DNA from: Saprospiraceae bacterium
GTDB taxonomy: Bacteria; Bacteroidota; Bacteroidia; Chitinophagales; Saprospiraceae
Assembly (NCBI GenBank): GCA_027488135.1
Contig: JAIYCH010000016.1
Location: forward strand, 1-52,623
Direction of reading: 5' to 3'
Length of the DNA stretch: 52,623 nucleotides
The translations under genes were made by a program, and so were the position numbers. The notes under the pieces are model-generated. The model was given only the letters and a program-made list of their open reading frames with translations, was not told the DNA's origin and made no database searches. Each line of letters starts with the position of its first letter. Positions within the stretch are counted from its first letter, which is position 1. This document shows, piece by piece, positions 44,309 through 51,813 of this stretch.

Positions 44309-44535
44309 ATTCCCAAAAATTCTTTTTGTTTGTCTTTAGGCAAACACTTTGTTTTTCCAGCTTCTGCTTGAGAAATAGATTTGTCAAGTTTAGCATAATA
44401 CTCCTCTTCATTTAATGAAGTTTCATCCTTTGTAGATGCTATTTCAAATTGTATTTTCATTTCTTCCAATAAAGATTTTAGCAGTGTCTTTTGTTTAGCA
44501 TTTTTGGGATAAATAATTATACTTTCCAATTTCAT
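44305..44535 (-). CDS. DUF2683-like antitoxin
   Basis: 76 residues: MKLESIIIYPKNAKQKTLLK, then a helix-rich part with KLDKSISQAEAGKTK. Such short proteins precede YoeB/Txe toxins in Bacteroidota and act as their antitoxins. The gene ends in an ATGA overlap with the truncated toxin, the typical toxin-antitoxin arrangement. With the toxin lost it may survive as an orphan antitoxin. Family assignment by pattern only. Confidence 0.65.
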   Translation of the reverse strand: MKLESIIIYPKNAKQKTLLKSLLEEMKIQFEIASTKDETSLNEEEYYAKLDKSISQAEAGKTKCLPKDKQKEFLGI

Positions 44536-44624
44536 TCACCTTTAATTTTTGGAGGAATATTAAGTGGCCAATGTGGCGTAATATAAGTTTCATCATTACC
44601 ACTTAACTTTAAAGACCTTAAATA
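44532..44624 (-). pseudogene. C-terminal remnant of an upstream operon gene
   Basis: An open stretch of 30 codons without its own start, ending TPHWPLNIPPKIKGE, overlaps the antitoxin start by ATGA. This coupling suggests that it is the tail of a former first gene of a three-gene operon. Its upstream end lies 3 bp from the 12-bp repeat at 44628-44639. I do not recognise the family. Confidence 0.35.
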
Positions 44625-44627
44625 CTA

Positions 44628-44639
44628 AGACAAAGTGTC
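44628..44639. repeat. 12-bp direct repeat, right copy
   Basis: AGACAAAGTGTC, partner of 44186-44197 with one mismatch. Confidence 0.6.
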
Positions 44640-44654
44640 ACAGGTCCTAACTTT

Positions 44655-44885
44655 TCATCTTCGATTTTTCAATATTGCTTCTATTGAAATGTCCTCATCT
44701 ATTAGTGGCCAATGAATTCCATAACCCGAAGGTGAAATTTTATATAATTCTCTCTCTATTTTATTTGCCTTAAATAGTTTGGGTGATAATTTGTCCAAAT
44801 TTAGTATTAAGGCCTCTCCGTCAATTTGAAGGGTTATAAAATTTGCTTCAAAACTTACTTTTTCAATGTTATGTATTGCAATCAT
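44655..44885 (-). CDS. DUF2442 family protein
   Basis: The frame opens at a TTG (44918), but ATG at 44883-44885, one base after the DUF4160 stop, is the likely start (76 residues). The end SGYGIHWPLIDEDISIEAIL is the DUF2442 signature. DUF2442 and DUF4160 genes form a conserved pair in many bacteria, widely suspected to be toxin-antitoxin-like but without a settled mechanism. Both genes appear complete here, unlike the neighbouring modules. Confidence 0.87.
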   Translation of the reverse strand: MIAIHNIEKVSFEANFITLQIDGEALILNLDKLSPKLFKANKIERELYKISPSGYGIHWPLIDEDISIEAILKNRR

Positions 44886-44886
44886 G

Positions 44887-45135
44887 TTATTTTTTAAAAA
44901 AGTTATGCCAAGAATCAATAATTAAATCAAAGTTTTGGTAAATTATTTTTTTAATTTCTCTCCTAGCATTTGGCGACATATTGAATGAAAACGCTTCCTT
45001 TATTTCCACTTCTTCAACTAATATCCAATACTTGCATTCCATATCACCTTTTTCAGCATGAATGTGAACAGGTTCGTTGCTTTCATTTGCATAAAAAAAT
45101 AATCTCCAACCATAAATAAATAAAACCGTAGGCAT
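44887..45135 (-). CDS. DUF4160 family protein
   Basis: 82 residues from ATG at 45133-45135 (an in-frame TTG lies at 45141). The start MPTVLFIYGWRLFFYANE followed by PVHIHAEKGD is the DUF4160 signature. First gene of a two-gene unit with DUF2442. Possible toxin-antitoxin-like or regulatory function; partner roles not established. Confidence 0.88.
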   Translation of the reverse strand: MPTVLFIYGWRLFFYANESNEPVHIHAEKGDMECKYWILVEEVEIKEAFSFNMSPNARREIKKIIYQNFDLIIDSWHNFFKK

Positions 45136-45510
45136 TTTCAAATAATATTAAAAATGATATTTCCAAAAAAAGAAAAAAGCTAATTTACCATTTGGTTTTA
45201 AAGATGGGTAGTTACTTGCGGTTATAAGAGTTTAAAATTGCTTTCTTTTACCATAATTGTAAATTTACCCAAAAGCGTTGAGAACTCCAAATTTGTTATA
45301 AGCCAAACTGCATTTAACAGCATAATGATTTAGGCAGAATTTTTTGCTTCACACTTTTGAGTAGAAAATGATTGATACTCGTAAACTATCTTAAAGGTTT
45401 AACCAATCGAAATAAGAAGTTTGGTTAAATATGGAATATTATGCGTTAAACATAATAAACCTTTAAAATAAACCAACCAAAATGGGTGGAATGCCCTTTT
45501 TTGTGTCCAA
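45136..45510. other. Intergenic region with nested inverted repeats
   Basis: No gene is seen. TTAAAGGTTTA (45391-45401) is inverted as TAAACCTTTAA (45456-45466), and TTTAACCAA (45398-45406) is inverted as TTGGTTAAA (45421-45429), giving two overlapping possible hairpins just before repeat copy 2. They could be element ends or regulatory structures; origin unknown. Confidence 0.45.
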
Positions 45511-45665
45511 ATGGATTAAGAATAGCAGAAGTTGTGGATAATTTATATCAGATAGAAGCAACGAAACAAATTTGTGCCACATTTAATGTATCCAATGATT
45601 GTTATAACCAAGAGTGGTTATTTAAAATTGACGAGAGCGGACTTGTAAAATAATTTCCTTGTGGT
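45511..45665 (+). pseudogene. 155-bp direct repeat, copy 2: 3' fragment of the XRE gene
   Basis: Encodes the same last 48 residues as copy 1, ending IDESGLVK and TAA (45651-45653), with four differences in the coding part and one after the stop. It has no start or upstream domain and is a gene fragment. It may be the original 3' end of the gene, displaced by the segment between the copies, or a later duplicate. Confidence 0.85.
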
Positions 45666-45721
45666 ACCAAAAAAGGTTATACTTTTATGGTGTTACCTTT
45701 TTTTTATTATTAATAGATTGT

Positions 45722-45960
45722 ATGGAAACGCCATTTAATAAGTATTTATATGTAGGGTTTGTTCTTGTGGGCTTATTTCAAGGACTTTTTTCTAAAGATT
45801 TGGGTTCTGCAATGTCTTCATTAGGTATTGCTCTTGTTTTTATCAATGGGGCTCCAAAAATTGGAAAGAGGCACCTGTTTGGCAAAAAGCTATTCTATTA
45901 GTCCATCTTGTTTTAGTTCTTGGTTTGCTCGTATATTGGTTCGGATCTAAGATTATATAA
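45722..45960 (+). pseudogene. Small membrane protein, frameshifted
   Basis: From ATG 45722 the frame reads METPFNKYLYVGFVLVGLFQ... GIALVFING and stops early at 45901. In the +1 frame the sequence continues as WKEAPVWQKAIL... LVYWFGSKII with TAA at 45958-45960. Both parts are hydrophobic and together make a two- to three-helix protein of about 79 residues. The shift lies near the GGGG run at 45848-45851 or the A5 run just after. A TTG-started longer frame (45659) enters the repeat and is unlikely to be real. Function unknown. Confidence 0.6.
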
Positions 45961-46221
45961 AAAAGGAATGTAACTTGATTCCAGTTCAGTCCTTTAATTC
46001 ATTATAATTAACCATTTCAATCATAGCTTTATAGCTACATCTTTCTTTGAAAAGGGTTGACACACTGGACAAGCCATCAGAAATGATGGATATTATCTGT
46101 ATATCAGCAAATTAAGACATTTTCATCTTTTTTTCTTTAATTAACTTTATAACAAATATCTCTTTTTTGTGATAAAGACCATTATTGAGTTTCAACAATC
46201 TTGAGCTGTAAATAAACACAA
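45961..46221. other. Intergenic region containing 28-bp repeat copy 1 (46029-46056)
   Basis: No gene is recognised. TTATAGCTACATCTTTCTTT followed by GAAAAGGG (46029-46056) matches 46394-46421 at about 24 of 28 positions, in direct orientation. Confidence 0.5.
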
Positions 46222-46275
46222 ATCGGCTCATTTTATTCGTATATTTGAGCCGATAAATCATCCTAATCGGCTCAT
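46222..46275. promoter_or_regulatory. Triple operator-like repeat upstream of Fic remnant
   Basis: ATCGGCTCAT (46222-46231), its inverted form TGAGCCGAT (46246-46254) and ATCGGCTCAT again (46266-46275) form a palindrome plus a third copy ending 1 bp before the ATG. This is the arrangement of an autoregulated promoter. Fic proteins with a DUF4172 N-terminus often carry a C-terminal DNA-binding part that could bind such sites; that part is lost here. Confidence 0.55.
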
Positions 46276-46276
46276 T

Positions 46277-46399
46277 ATGTATAATTGGCAACACAAAAAT
46301 TGGCCTGAATTTAAATTTGATAGCTCATCATTAGATAATGAATTGATGAAGTTCATATTAAAAGCCGGAGAACTAAAAGGTATCATCTCTGCATTATAG
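46277..46399 (+). pseudogene. Truncated Fic-family protein (DUF4172 N-terminus only)
   Basis: 40 codons starting MYNWQHKNWPEFKFD, which is the DUF4172 start of Fic/DOC adenylyltransferase-type proteins (normally about 350-380 residues). A TAG ends the frame inside 28-bp repeat copy 2, so the Fic catalytic domain is entirely missing. The control region upstream is intact. Confidence 0.75.
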
Positions 46400-46421
46400 C
46401 TGCATCTTTCAAGGAAAAGGG
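46394..46421. repeat. 28-bp direct repeat, copy 2
   Basis: Begins at the truncation point of the Fic fragment; partner at 46029-46056 (about 24 of 28 identical). Confidence 0.5.
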
Positions 46422-46431
46422 AAGTAATAAT

Positions 46432-46746
46432 TTAAGTTATTTCTATTCCAGTCCTTTTTACCAAATCAATCAATAAAGAATCTTTATTATTAATGAACCT
46501 ATCTTTTTCAATAAGATATGGCTCAATCCTTGAATTCACCCTTTTTGTCAAACGCCAAACTTTTCCAGTCAAATTATCATTATCATTCTCATTCTCCGTA
46601 ACTATCAAAACATCAATGTCACTTTCCTCGTTGGCTGTATTTGTCAAATAGCTGCCATATAAATATGCTTTATCAACGGTTATTCCCTCTGATCTTAAAA
46701 TAAAAATATATTTCCTTAATTCCTCTATAATCTCTCTTTTACCCAT
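46432..46746 (-). CDS. MNT-type minimal nucleotidyltransferase (MntA-like antitoxin)
   Basis: 104 residues. G31-S-Y-L... with D43-I-D45 is the GS-x(n)-DxD active site of minimal nucleotidyltransferases. Such proteins pair with HEPN RNases and neutralise them, in known cases by adenylylating the toxin. Upstream and overlapping its start is only the tail of a HEPN-like partner, so the module is probably antitoxin-only now. The gene itself looks complete. Confidence 0.83.
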   Translation of the reverse strand: MGKREIIEELRKYIFILRSEGITVDKAYLYGSYLTNTANEESDIDVLIVTENENDNDNLTGKVWRLTKRVNSRIEPYLIEKDRFINNKDSLLIDLVKRTGIEIT

Positions 46747-46820
46747 AGTAATAAGTCCTCAGTTTTATACAAATATTCATTTACTTTTATAATATCTGGT
46801 AAAACAGGGTTATAGCCTAC
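46725..46820 (-). pseudogene. C-terminal remnant of a HEPN-domain partner
   Basis: An open stretch of about 31 codons without a start reads YNPVLPDIIKVNEYLYKTED and ends LLLWVKERL. This resembles the last helix of HEPN proteins, where Y-N-P is followed by an acidic helix. It overlaps the MNT start in another frame, as in HEPN-MNT operons. A stop lies upstream in frame, and the CotH gene's 3' end follows within 20 bp, so the RNase core (R-x4-6-H) is gone. Confidence 0.5.
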
Positions 46821-46837
46821 CTAACATTCCTATGCCG

Positions 46838-48462
46838 CTATTGCTTCACAAAGGTGCTGGTGGTTACCTTTTCTCCATTTTCAATGATTAAATAATATAT
46901 GCCTGGGCTGAAATTCGTCATGTCAATCTTTTTTTCCAAATAACCAATATTCGTTTCGACCGAATTATTCGTATAACAAAGTCTTCCTTGTTGATCCACT
47001 ATCTTAAACTGGAAGGGCCCTGCTTTGTACATCGTAGTTTGAATAGTCAGCAAATCAGAAACCGGATTGGGATACACATTATTTATTCCTGATTCCCGTA
47101 CTTTCAATTCTTCAAGCTTAGATTGAAATTGATTATCTAACCAGGATGTTCTTAATTTAACCCAATTTTTAAGCCATACAATTTCCTCGTTGTGAGTCTT
47201 GCTGACATAAAAGTTTGGCCAGATATAACTGCCCAGGATAGGCCATTCCTTAAAATTTCTTGCTTGTGATTCTGATAATAAATTTGACATACTATCTATG
47301 TCCGACCATAATTTTTCGGTTGAATAGACTGTTTTTCTTAAGTTTTTCCAACGGTCATTCAACCTTTGTACAAATAATGGATCTTCCAACATCCTTTTCC
47401 ACCAAAATGGAATTAACCAGTAATCTTCCGGACAAATGGTGTTATATTCAAAAACAAATCCCTCCGGATTTCCATTTGCACAAAAATTGACATTTCCCAG
47501 CGCCAGATCAAAATCCCATATTGGTCCCATAAATAACTTACCGCCTAAATCGTCCCTTTTTTTATATAAAAAAGTACTTAGCCTGTAAGCATCCGGATTT
47601 TTTGTCAATTCATTTACAATCAGATAATCTATAAATGCATTTTCATCAATGTATTTTCTAAATCCTTTTATAGGATCGTTAAAATTGAATTGTAAAAGGG
47701 ATTTTTCAAAATCGGTGACATATCCCTGAATGTATTCCTTTTGTTTTGCGTTGATATCATCAGCATCAGGATATTCATACTGATAAAAAATAGTTTGTGC
47801 TCCCTTCCTGTTGATTGGAAAATAGGGTGAATGCCAACCTGTTCCTCCAGAACCCGTTTGTTTATCTATTTTAATGATATACCCACCCGTCAAGGCATTT
47901 CCTGTAGTTGTGGTTGCATCCAACTTACTGATATTAACCCTGTTGTTATCTCGTTTTATTTTTTCTATGAGTATAAAAACCCTTTATATTCTCCATTGAT
48001 GACCACCTCACAAAATTTTGTCCTTGGTGCATAATTCCCCAAAGCTGCACCCCATTTATAAGCCAACGCATTTCTAATCAACGATTTGTCAGTGTAAGGT
48101 GCATTTAAAATCCAATCTTCTTCTTTTGGTAACCCCAATAAAGAGACATTAATTCCTTCCTCCGCATCATTATAAATCTCAAAACCATACTGCTTTTTGG
48201 GAAACATCTGTGAACTGGAGCCTCTTATTTCTATCCCAATTTTACCCGAATAATCATTAGGAACATCTGTTATACGATTACGGTTATTAACACCATTATT
48301 AATAACTTTTAATCGTGCTACAATTTTAGGTTCATCCACAATGGTTTTATCTCCTGTTTCAATAAGGAAAATGGGTAGATTAGAATCTTTAAAATCAACC
48401 TGGGCCTTATGAATATTTACAAAAAACAACACCAACACAAAAACCAAAACCCCTTTTTTCAT
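46838..48462 (-). pseudogene. CotH-family protein with T9SS domain, split by one frameshift
   Basis: The N-terminal part (48462 to 47965, 165 codons) has a signal peptide and CotH motifs (GIEIRGSSSQMFPKKQYGFE, VVINGEYKG). It stops just after the plus-strand A5 run at 47975-47979. In the next frame the protein resumes with LIEKIKRDNNRVNISKLD and runs to 46838. That part contains GPIWDFDLALGN, the CotH kinase-like active-site segment, and a T9SS sorting domain (VYPNPVSD). A single missing base in the T run would restore about 540 residues. It may be a real mutation, a sequencing error or slippage. The start overlaps the sialidase stop (ATGA). Confidence 0.82.
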
Positions 48463-49610
48463 TTTACTCTTTTAAAAACGATCTCACTATAATTATTCCG
48501 CTCGTATAAGATACCTATAGTGTTTTTGTTCAATAGAACCAAATCTGAATAAGCACTCCAATCTCCTTTATAACCTGATGAGGATTTATCTACGAGCATT
48601 GATTTTGGCCAGGTAATGCCCTCATCGTAACTTATTTTTATCATCAGATTATCTCGTTTCAAAGGATCAGCAGGATTTGAAGAGGCCAATACCATTTTGC
48701 CTTTTCTTATGCCAATACCTAATATAGAACCTTGACAAACAGGGTCAATTAAATCATTATTAAAGAAAACGGTATCCCATTTTTCACCCCCGTTGGAAGA
48801 ATAAGCAATCATTCTATTTCTAATATCTCCCGATTGATTTCTTATATTCATGATCATCCTATCGCCTGAAAGTGCTGCACCTATCGCCTCATTAGATCCT
48901 TTCAAAGCAATATTTTCGCTTAAATGGAAGGTTTTACCATGATCGTCTGTATAATAACCATGGGCATGATAATCTCTGAATTCATTTTGAGGTTCGCCCT
49001 GGGAATGATTTGCCGCAATAAAAATTCTTCCTTTATATTTTCCTTCCATGAATTGAAAACCATGGCCCGGCGTATTCGCATAACTTCGCCAATCTTCTTT
49101 AAAATTATAGGCCTGGTGAAAGGGTCTATGAACCTGAGATGTAATATTCACAGGATCTGACCAGGTTTCACCCATATTAACCGATTTTATATACCAAACT
49201 TCCCGGATCCCATGCCCTTTTCTAATTTCATTTTCATGATTATTACCTGTATTATAAAATAAATAAACAACCCCATTTGGATAGGATGGGTCAAAAAGGT
49301 CCACCACCGGCGCAGGATTTCCTGCCTGAAGTTTATCAACATCTACCAATATTTGCAATACCGACCAGGTTTCACCTTGATCCATACTTTTCTTCATCAC
49401 CAGATTAATGTCGCCAAAATCTGCACTATTCTGAACCCTTCCTTCGGCAAAAGCCAATAGGTTACCATTAGGAAGACCTAAAATGGCTGGAATTCTGTAA
49501 GTTTTATGCCCTTCTTGTCCGGACTTAAATACTGGTATAGCATCCTGACTATTTAACAACAGAGGCAATAAGAGACAAATCAAAATTAAGTGGCGCATAA
49601 TCCAATTCAT
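48459..49610 (-). CDS. Secreted exo-alpha-sialidase (GH33-like)
   Basis: 383 residues with a signal peptide (start at Met1 or Met5; cleavage near LLNSQ). TYRIPA carries Arg39 of the arginine triad, LAFAEGR (52-58) the conserved Glu, and DFGDIN the acid/base region. Asp boxes recur: SMDQGETW (75-82), SVNMGETW, TDDHGKTF, SSNGGEKW and SYDEGITW. This is a six-bladed sialidase propeller of GH33 type that releases terminal sialic acid. The following CotH gene is coupled by a 4-bp overlap. No sialic-acid uptake or catabolism genes are in the window. Confidence 0.9.
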   Translation of the reverse strand: MNWIMRHLILICLLLPLLLNSQDAIPVFKSGQEGHKTYRIPAILGLPNGNLLAFAEGRVQNSADFGDINLVMKKSMDQGETWSVLQILVDVDKLQAGNPAPVVDLFDPSYPNGVVYLFYNTGNNHENEIRKGHGIREVWYIKSVNMGETWSDPVNITSQVHRPFHQAYNFKEDWRSYANTPGHGFQFMEGKYKGRIFIAANHSQGEPQNEFRDYHAHGYYTDDHGKTFHLSENIALKGSNEAIGAALSGDRMIMNIRNQSGDIRNRMIAYSSNGGEKWDTVFFNNDLIDPVCQGSILGIGIRKGKMVLASSNPADPLKRDNLMIKISYDEGITWPKSMLVDKSSSGYKGDWSAYSDLVLLNKNTIGILYERNNYSEIVFKRVK

Positions 49611-49688
49611 TAAATGATTAAACCTAAGTGAAAATATAAGGAATAAGTGACAAAATAGTATATTTAAAAACGCTTAAAGACTTTTATT

Positions 49689-50570
49689 ATGAATTCGAGA
49701 AGAAATTTTTTTAAAACCGCTGGAGTAGCTTTTTTAGCCTCCTCGATTAAGCCCTCTGAAATGTCCTACCTGTTTGAAAAAAACACATCGATGCCTCAAC
49801 TTTCTGTTCAATTATATACGATTAGGGAAGAAATAAGTAAAAATCCCACCAAGGCCTTACTGCAATTGAAAGAAATTGGCTTTGAATGGGTGGAAACAGC
49901 CTTTTGGCCGGAAGGAATCTCATTGACTGAAGGTGGAAAATGGTTAAAAGATGCTGGTTTGAAAGTTTCATCCTCGCATATTGAGCTAACAACTGATAAC
50001 CTTGAAAAGCTGATGGTTGAAACGGCCAGTGCTTATGATTGTAAATACCTCATCTGGCATGGTTGGCCGGAAGATTCCCTATATCAGTCTTTGTCTGGAA
50101 CTAAATCGCTCATCGACAGGTATAATCAAGCAGCTGAAATAGCCGAACGACATGGACTTCATTTTGGGTTACATAACCATTGGTGGGAGTATATGATTAA
50201 AAATGAGGATTTATTCGTTTACGAAATCCTTTTGAAGGACCTTAATCCTGCTATTTTCTTTGAAATGGATGCCTATTGGGTAAAGGTTGCAGGCCAAGAT
50301 CCTGAAAAAATCGCTAAAAAAATAGGGGACAGACTGAAATTTATCCATGTAAAAGATGGTCCTGCCCAATGGAATGACCAATTAGCCATAGATAATCCCG
50401 ATCCAATGACAGCGGTTGGAAAAGGAACAATGGATTATTCAAAAATCATAAAAGCCGCCAATGGGCATCCGGACTGGCTGGTAGTTGAAATGGACAAAAC
50501 TGCGGGCGATGTGTTCACCGCATTAAAAGAAAGTTTTGATTACATCATGAAAAACCAATGGGTTTCCTAG
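49689..50570 (+). CDS. Tat-exported sugar phosphate isomerase/epimerase-like TIM-barrel protein
   Basis: 293 residues. SRRNFFKTAG (3-12) is a twin-arginine motif. An AP-endonuclease-2-like TIM barrel follows: PQLSVQLYTIREE, FEWVETAF, FGLHNHWWEY, IFFEMDAYWVKVAG, FIHVKDG and WLVVEMD. The metal-binding His, Glu and Asp residues appear kept. It is an exported relative of xylose isomerase-like epimerases; such proteins often sit with Gfo/Idh/MocA enzymes in exported sugar pathways. It stands alone here, divergent from the sialidase. Substrate unknown. Confidence 0.85.
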   Translation: MNSRRNFFKTAGVAFLASSIKPSEMSYLFEKNTSMPQLSVQLYTIREEISKNPTKALLQLKEIGFEWVETAFWPEGISLTEGGKWLKDAGLKVSSSHIELTTDNLEKLMVETASAYDCKYLIWHGWPEDSLYQSLSGTKSLIDRYNQAAEIAERHGLHFGLHNHWWEYMIKNEDLFVYEILLKDLNPAIFFEMDAYWVKVAGQDPEKIAKKIGDRLKFIHVKDGPAQWNDQLAIDNPDPMTAVGKGTMDYSKIIKAANGHPDWLVVEMDKTAGDVFTALKESFDYIMKNQWVS

Positions 50571-50669
50571 CTATTTATAGCAAAAATTATGTTTAAACGA
50601 GTAGAGACTCCCCACTTCGTAACGCTGTGTCTAGATTGGCGTGCCTTTAGAAACAAACAAAAAGTAAAA

Positions 50670-51650
50670 ATGAATAATCGTTTTGCAGACATAATTAAGT
50701 TAATAAAACATTCTCGGACTAATGCCATGAAGTCTGTAAACGCTGAGTTAATAAACCTTTACTGGAATATAGGAGCGTATATCCACAAAAAAATTGAGCA
50801 ATCAGAATGGGGCGATGCTATTGTAACTGAACTATCAGATTTCATAAAGCTTAACGAGCCCGAAATTAAGGGTTTCTCTAACAAGAATATTTGGAGAATG
50901 AAACAGTTTTATGAGAGCTATAAGGATTTTCAAAAATTCGCTCCTATTTTGAGAGAAATTACCTGGACGAATAATTTGATAATTTTTTCAAGATGTAAAA
51001 CAATTGAAGAAAAGGAATTTTATTTAAGTATTGCTAGGCTAGAAAATTACAGTAAACGGGAACTCGATAGACAAATATCTTCAAGCCTTTTTGAACGGAC
51101 TATGATTAGTAATTCAAAACTCTCACCAGTGGTGAGAGAAAGCAATAAAGACATTATAAATACATTCAAAGATAGTTATGTCTTTGAGTTTTTAAATTTA
51201 CCCGAACCACATAATGAAAGTGACTTGAAGCAAGGTTTAATAAGTCAAATGAAAAAATTCATTCTCGAACTTGGCAAAGATTTTCTGTTTGTTGGTGAAG
51301 AATACAGGTTACAAGTTGGTAATAGCGACTTTTTTATTGATCTGCTATTTTATCACAGGGGCCTTCAATGTTTAGTGGCATTTGAACTTAAAGCGGGTAA
51401 ATTCAAACCAGACCATTTGGGACAACTGAATTTTTACCTTGAAGCTTTGGATAGAGATGTTAAAAAACCTAGTGAAAATCCGAGTATTGGCGTCTTGCTG
51501 TGCAAGGATAAAGATATTGAAGTTGTAGAATATGCTTTAAGCAGAAGCCTCTCACCTACAATGGTTTCAGAATATGAAACGCAACTCCCTGACAAGAAAA
51601 TTTTAAAGCAAAAACTACAAGAGCTATTTGAATCTGAAACAGAGGGTTAA
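50670..51650 (+). CDS. DUF1016 (YhcG-like) PD-(D/E)xK nuclease domain protein
   Basis: The frame opens at 50589, but the first 27 codons cover a GC-richer stretch with an imperfect inverted repeat and have no family match; ATG at 50670 (MNNRFADIIKLIKHSR) is used (326 residues). The N-terminal DUF1016_N helical domain (about 5-150; LINLYWNIGAYIHKK, GFSNKNIWRMKQFYESY) precedes the PD-(D/E)xK part with D224 (FFIDLLFYHRGL), E239 and K241 (FELKAG) and a downstream GQLNFYLEALD. It probably acts on nucleic acid. Often found in mobile or defence contexts, but no cognate partner is visible. Confidence 0.88.
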   Translation: MNNRFADIIKLIKHSRTNAMKSVNAELINLYWNIGAYIHKKIEQSEWGDAIVTELSDFIKLNEPEIKGFSNKNIWRMKQFYESYKDFQKFAPILREITWTNNLIIFSRCKTIEEKEFYLSIARLENYSKRELDRQISSSLFERTMISNSKLSPVVRESNKDIINTFKDSYVFEFLNLPEPHNESDLKQGLISQMKKFILELGKDFLFVGEEYRLQVGNSDFFIDLLFYHRGLQCLVAFELKAGKFKPDHLGQLNFYLEALDRDVKKPSENPSIGVLLCKDKDIEVVEYALSRSLSPTMVSEYETQLPDKKILKQKLQELFESETEG

Positions 51651-51813
51651 CAGAGCACCTTATATCTTCGACCAGGTCAGAATAGTATTTAGCTTTACCC
51701 AGCCTTTTTCAAAAAGTAGAGAATTTGTGACTGGACAGTTACAAATAATAAGAGAATGCAATAATCTTGGCGCAGGGAATCCTGTTCATTTCATTTCCCT
51801 TTTACCCTCGCTT

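Noticed and set aside
44030-45665. CRISPR or satellite array
   Set aside because: Only two long copies, unequal content between them, and they encode a gene fragment.
46112-46294. 60-codon minus-strand frame
   Set aside because: Antisense to the Fic control region and start, rich in Lys/Ile from AT-rich DNA, no family match.
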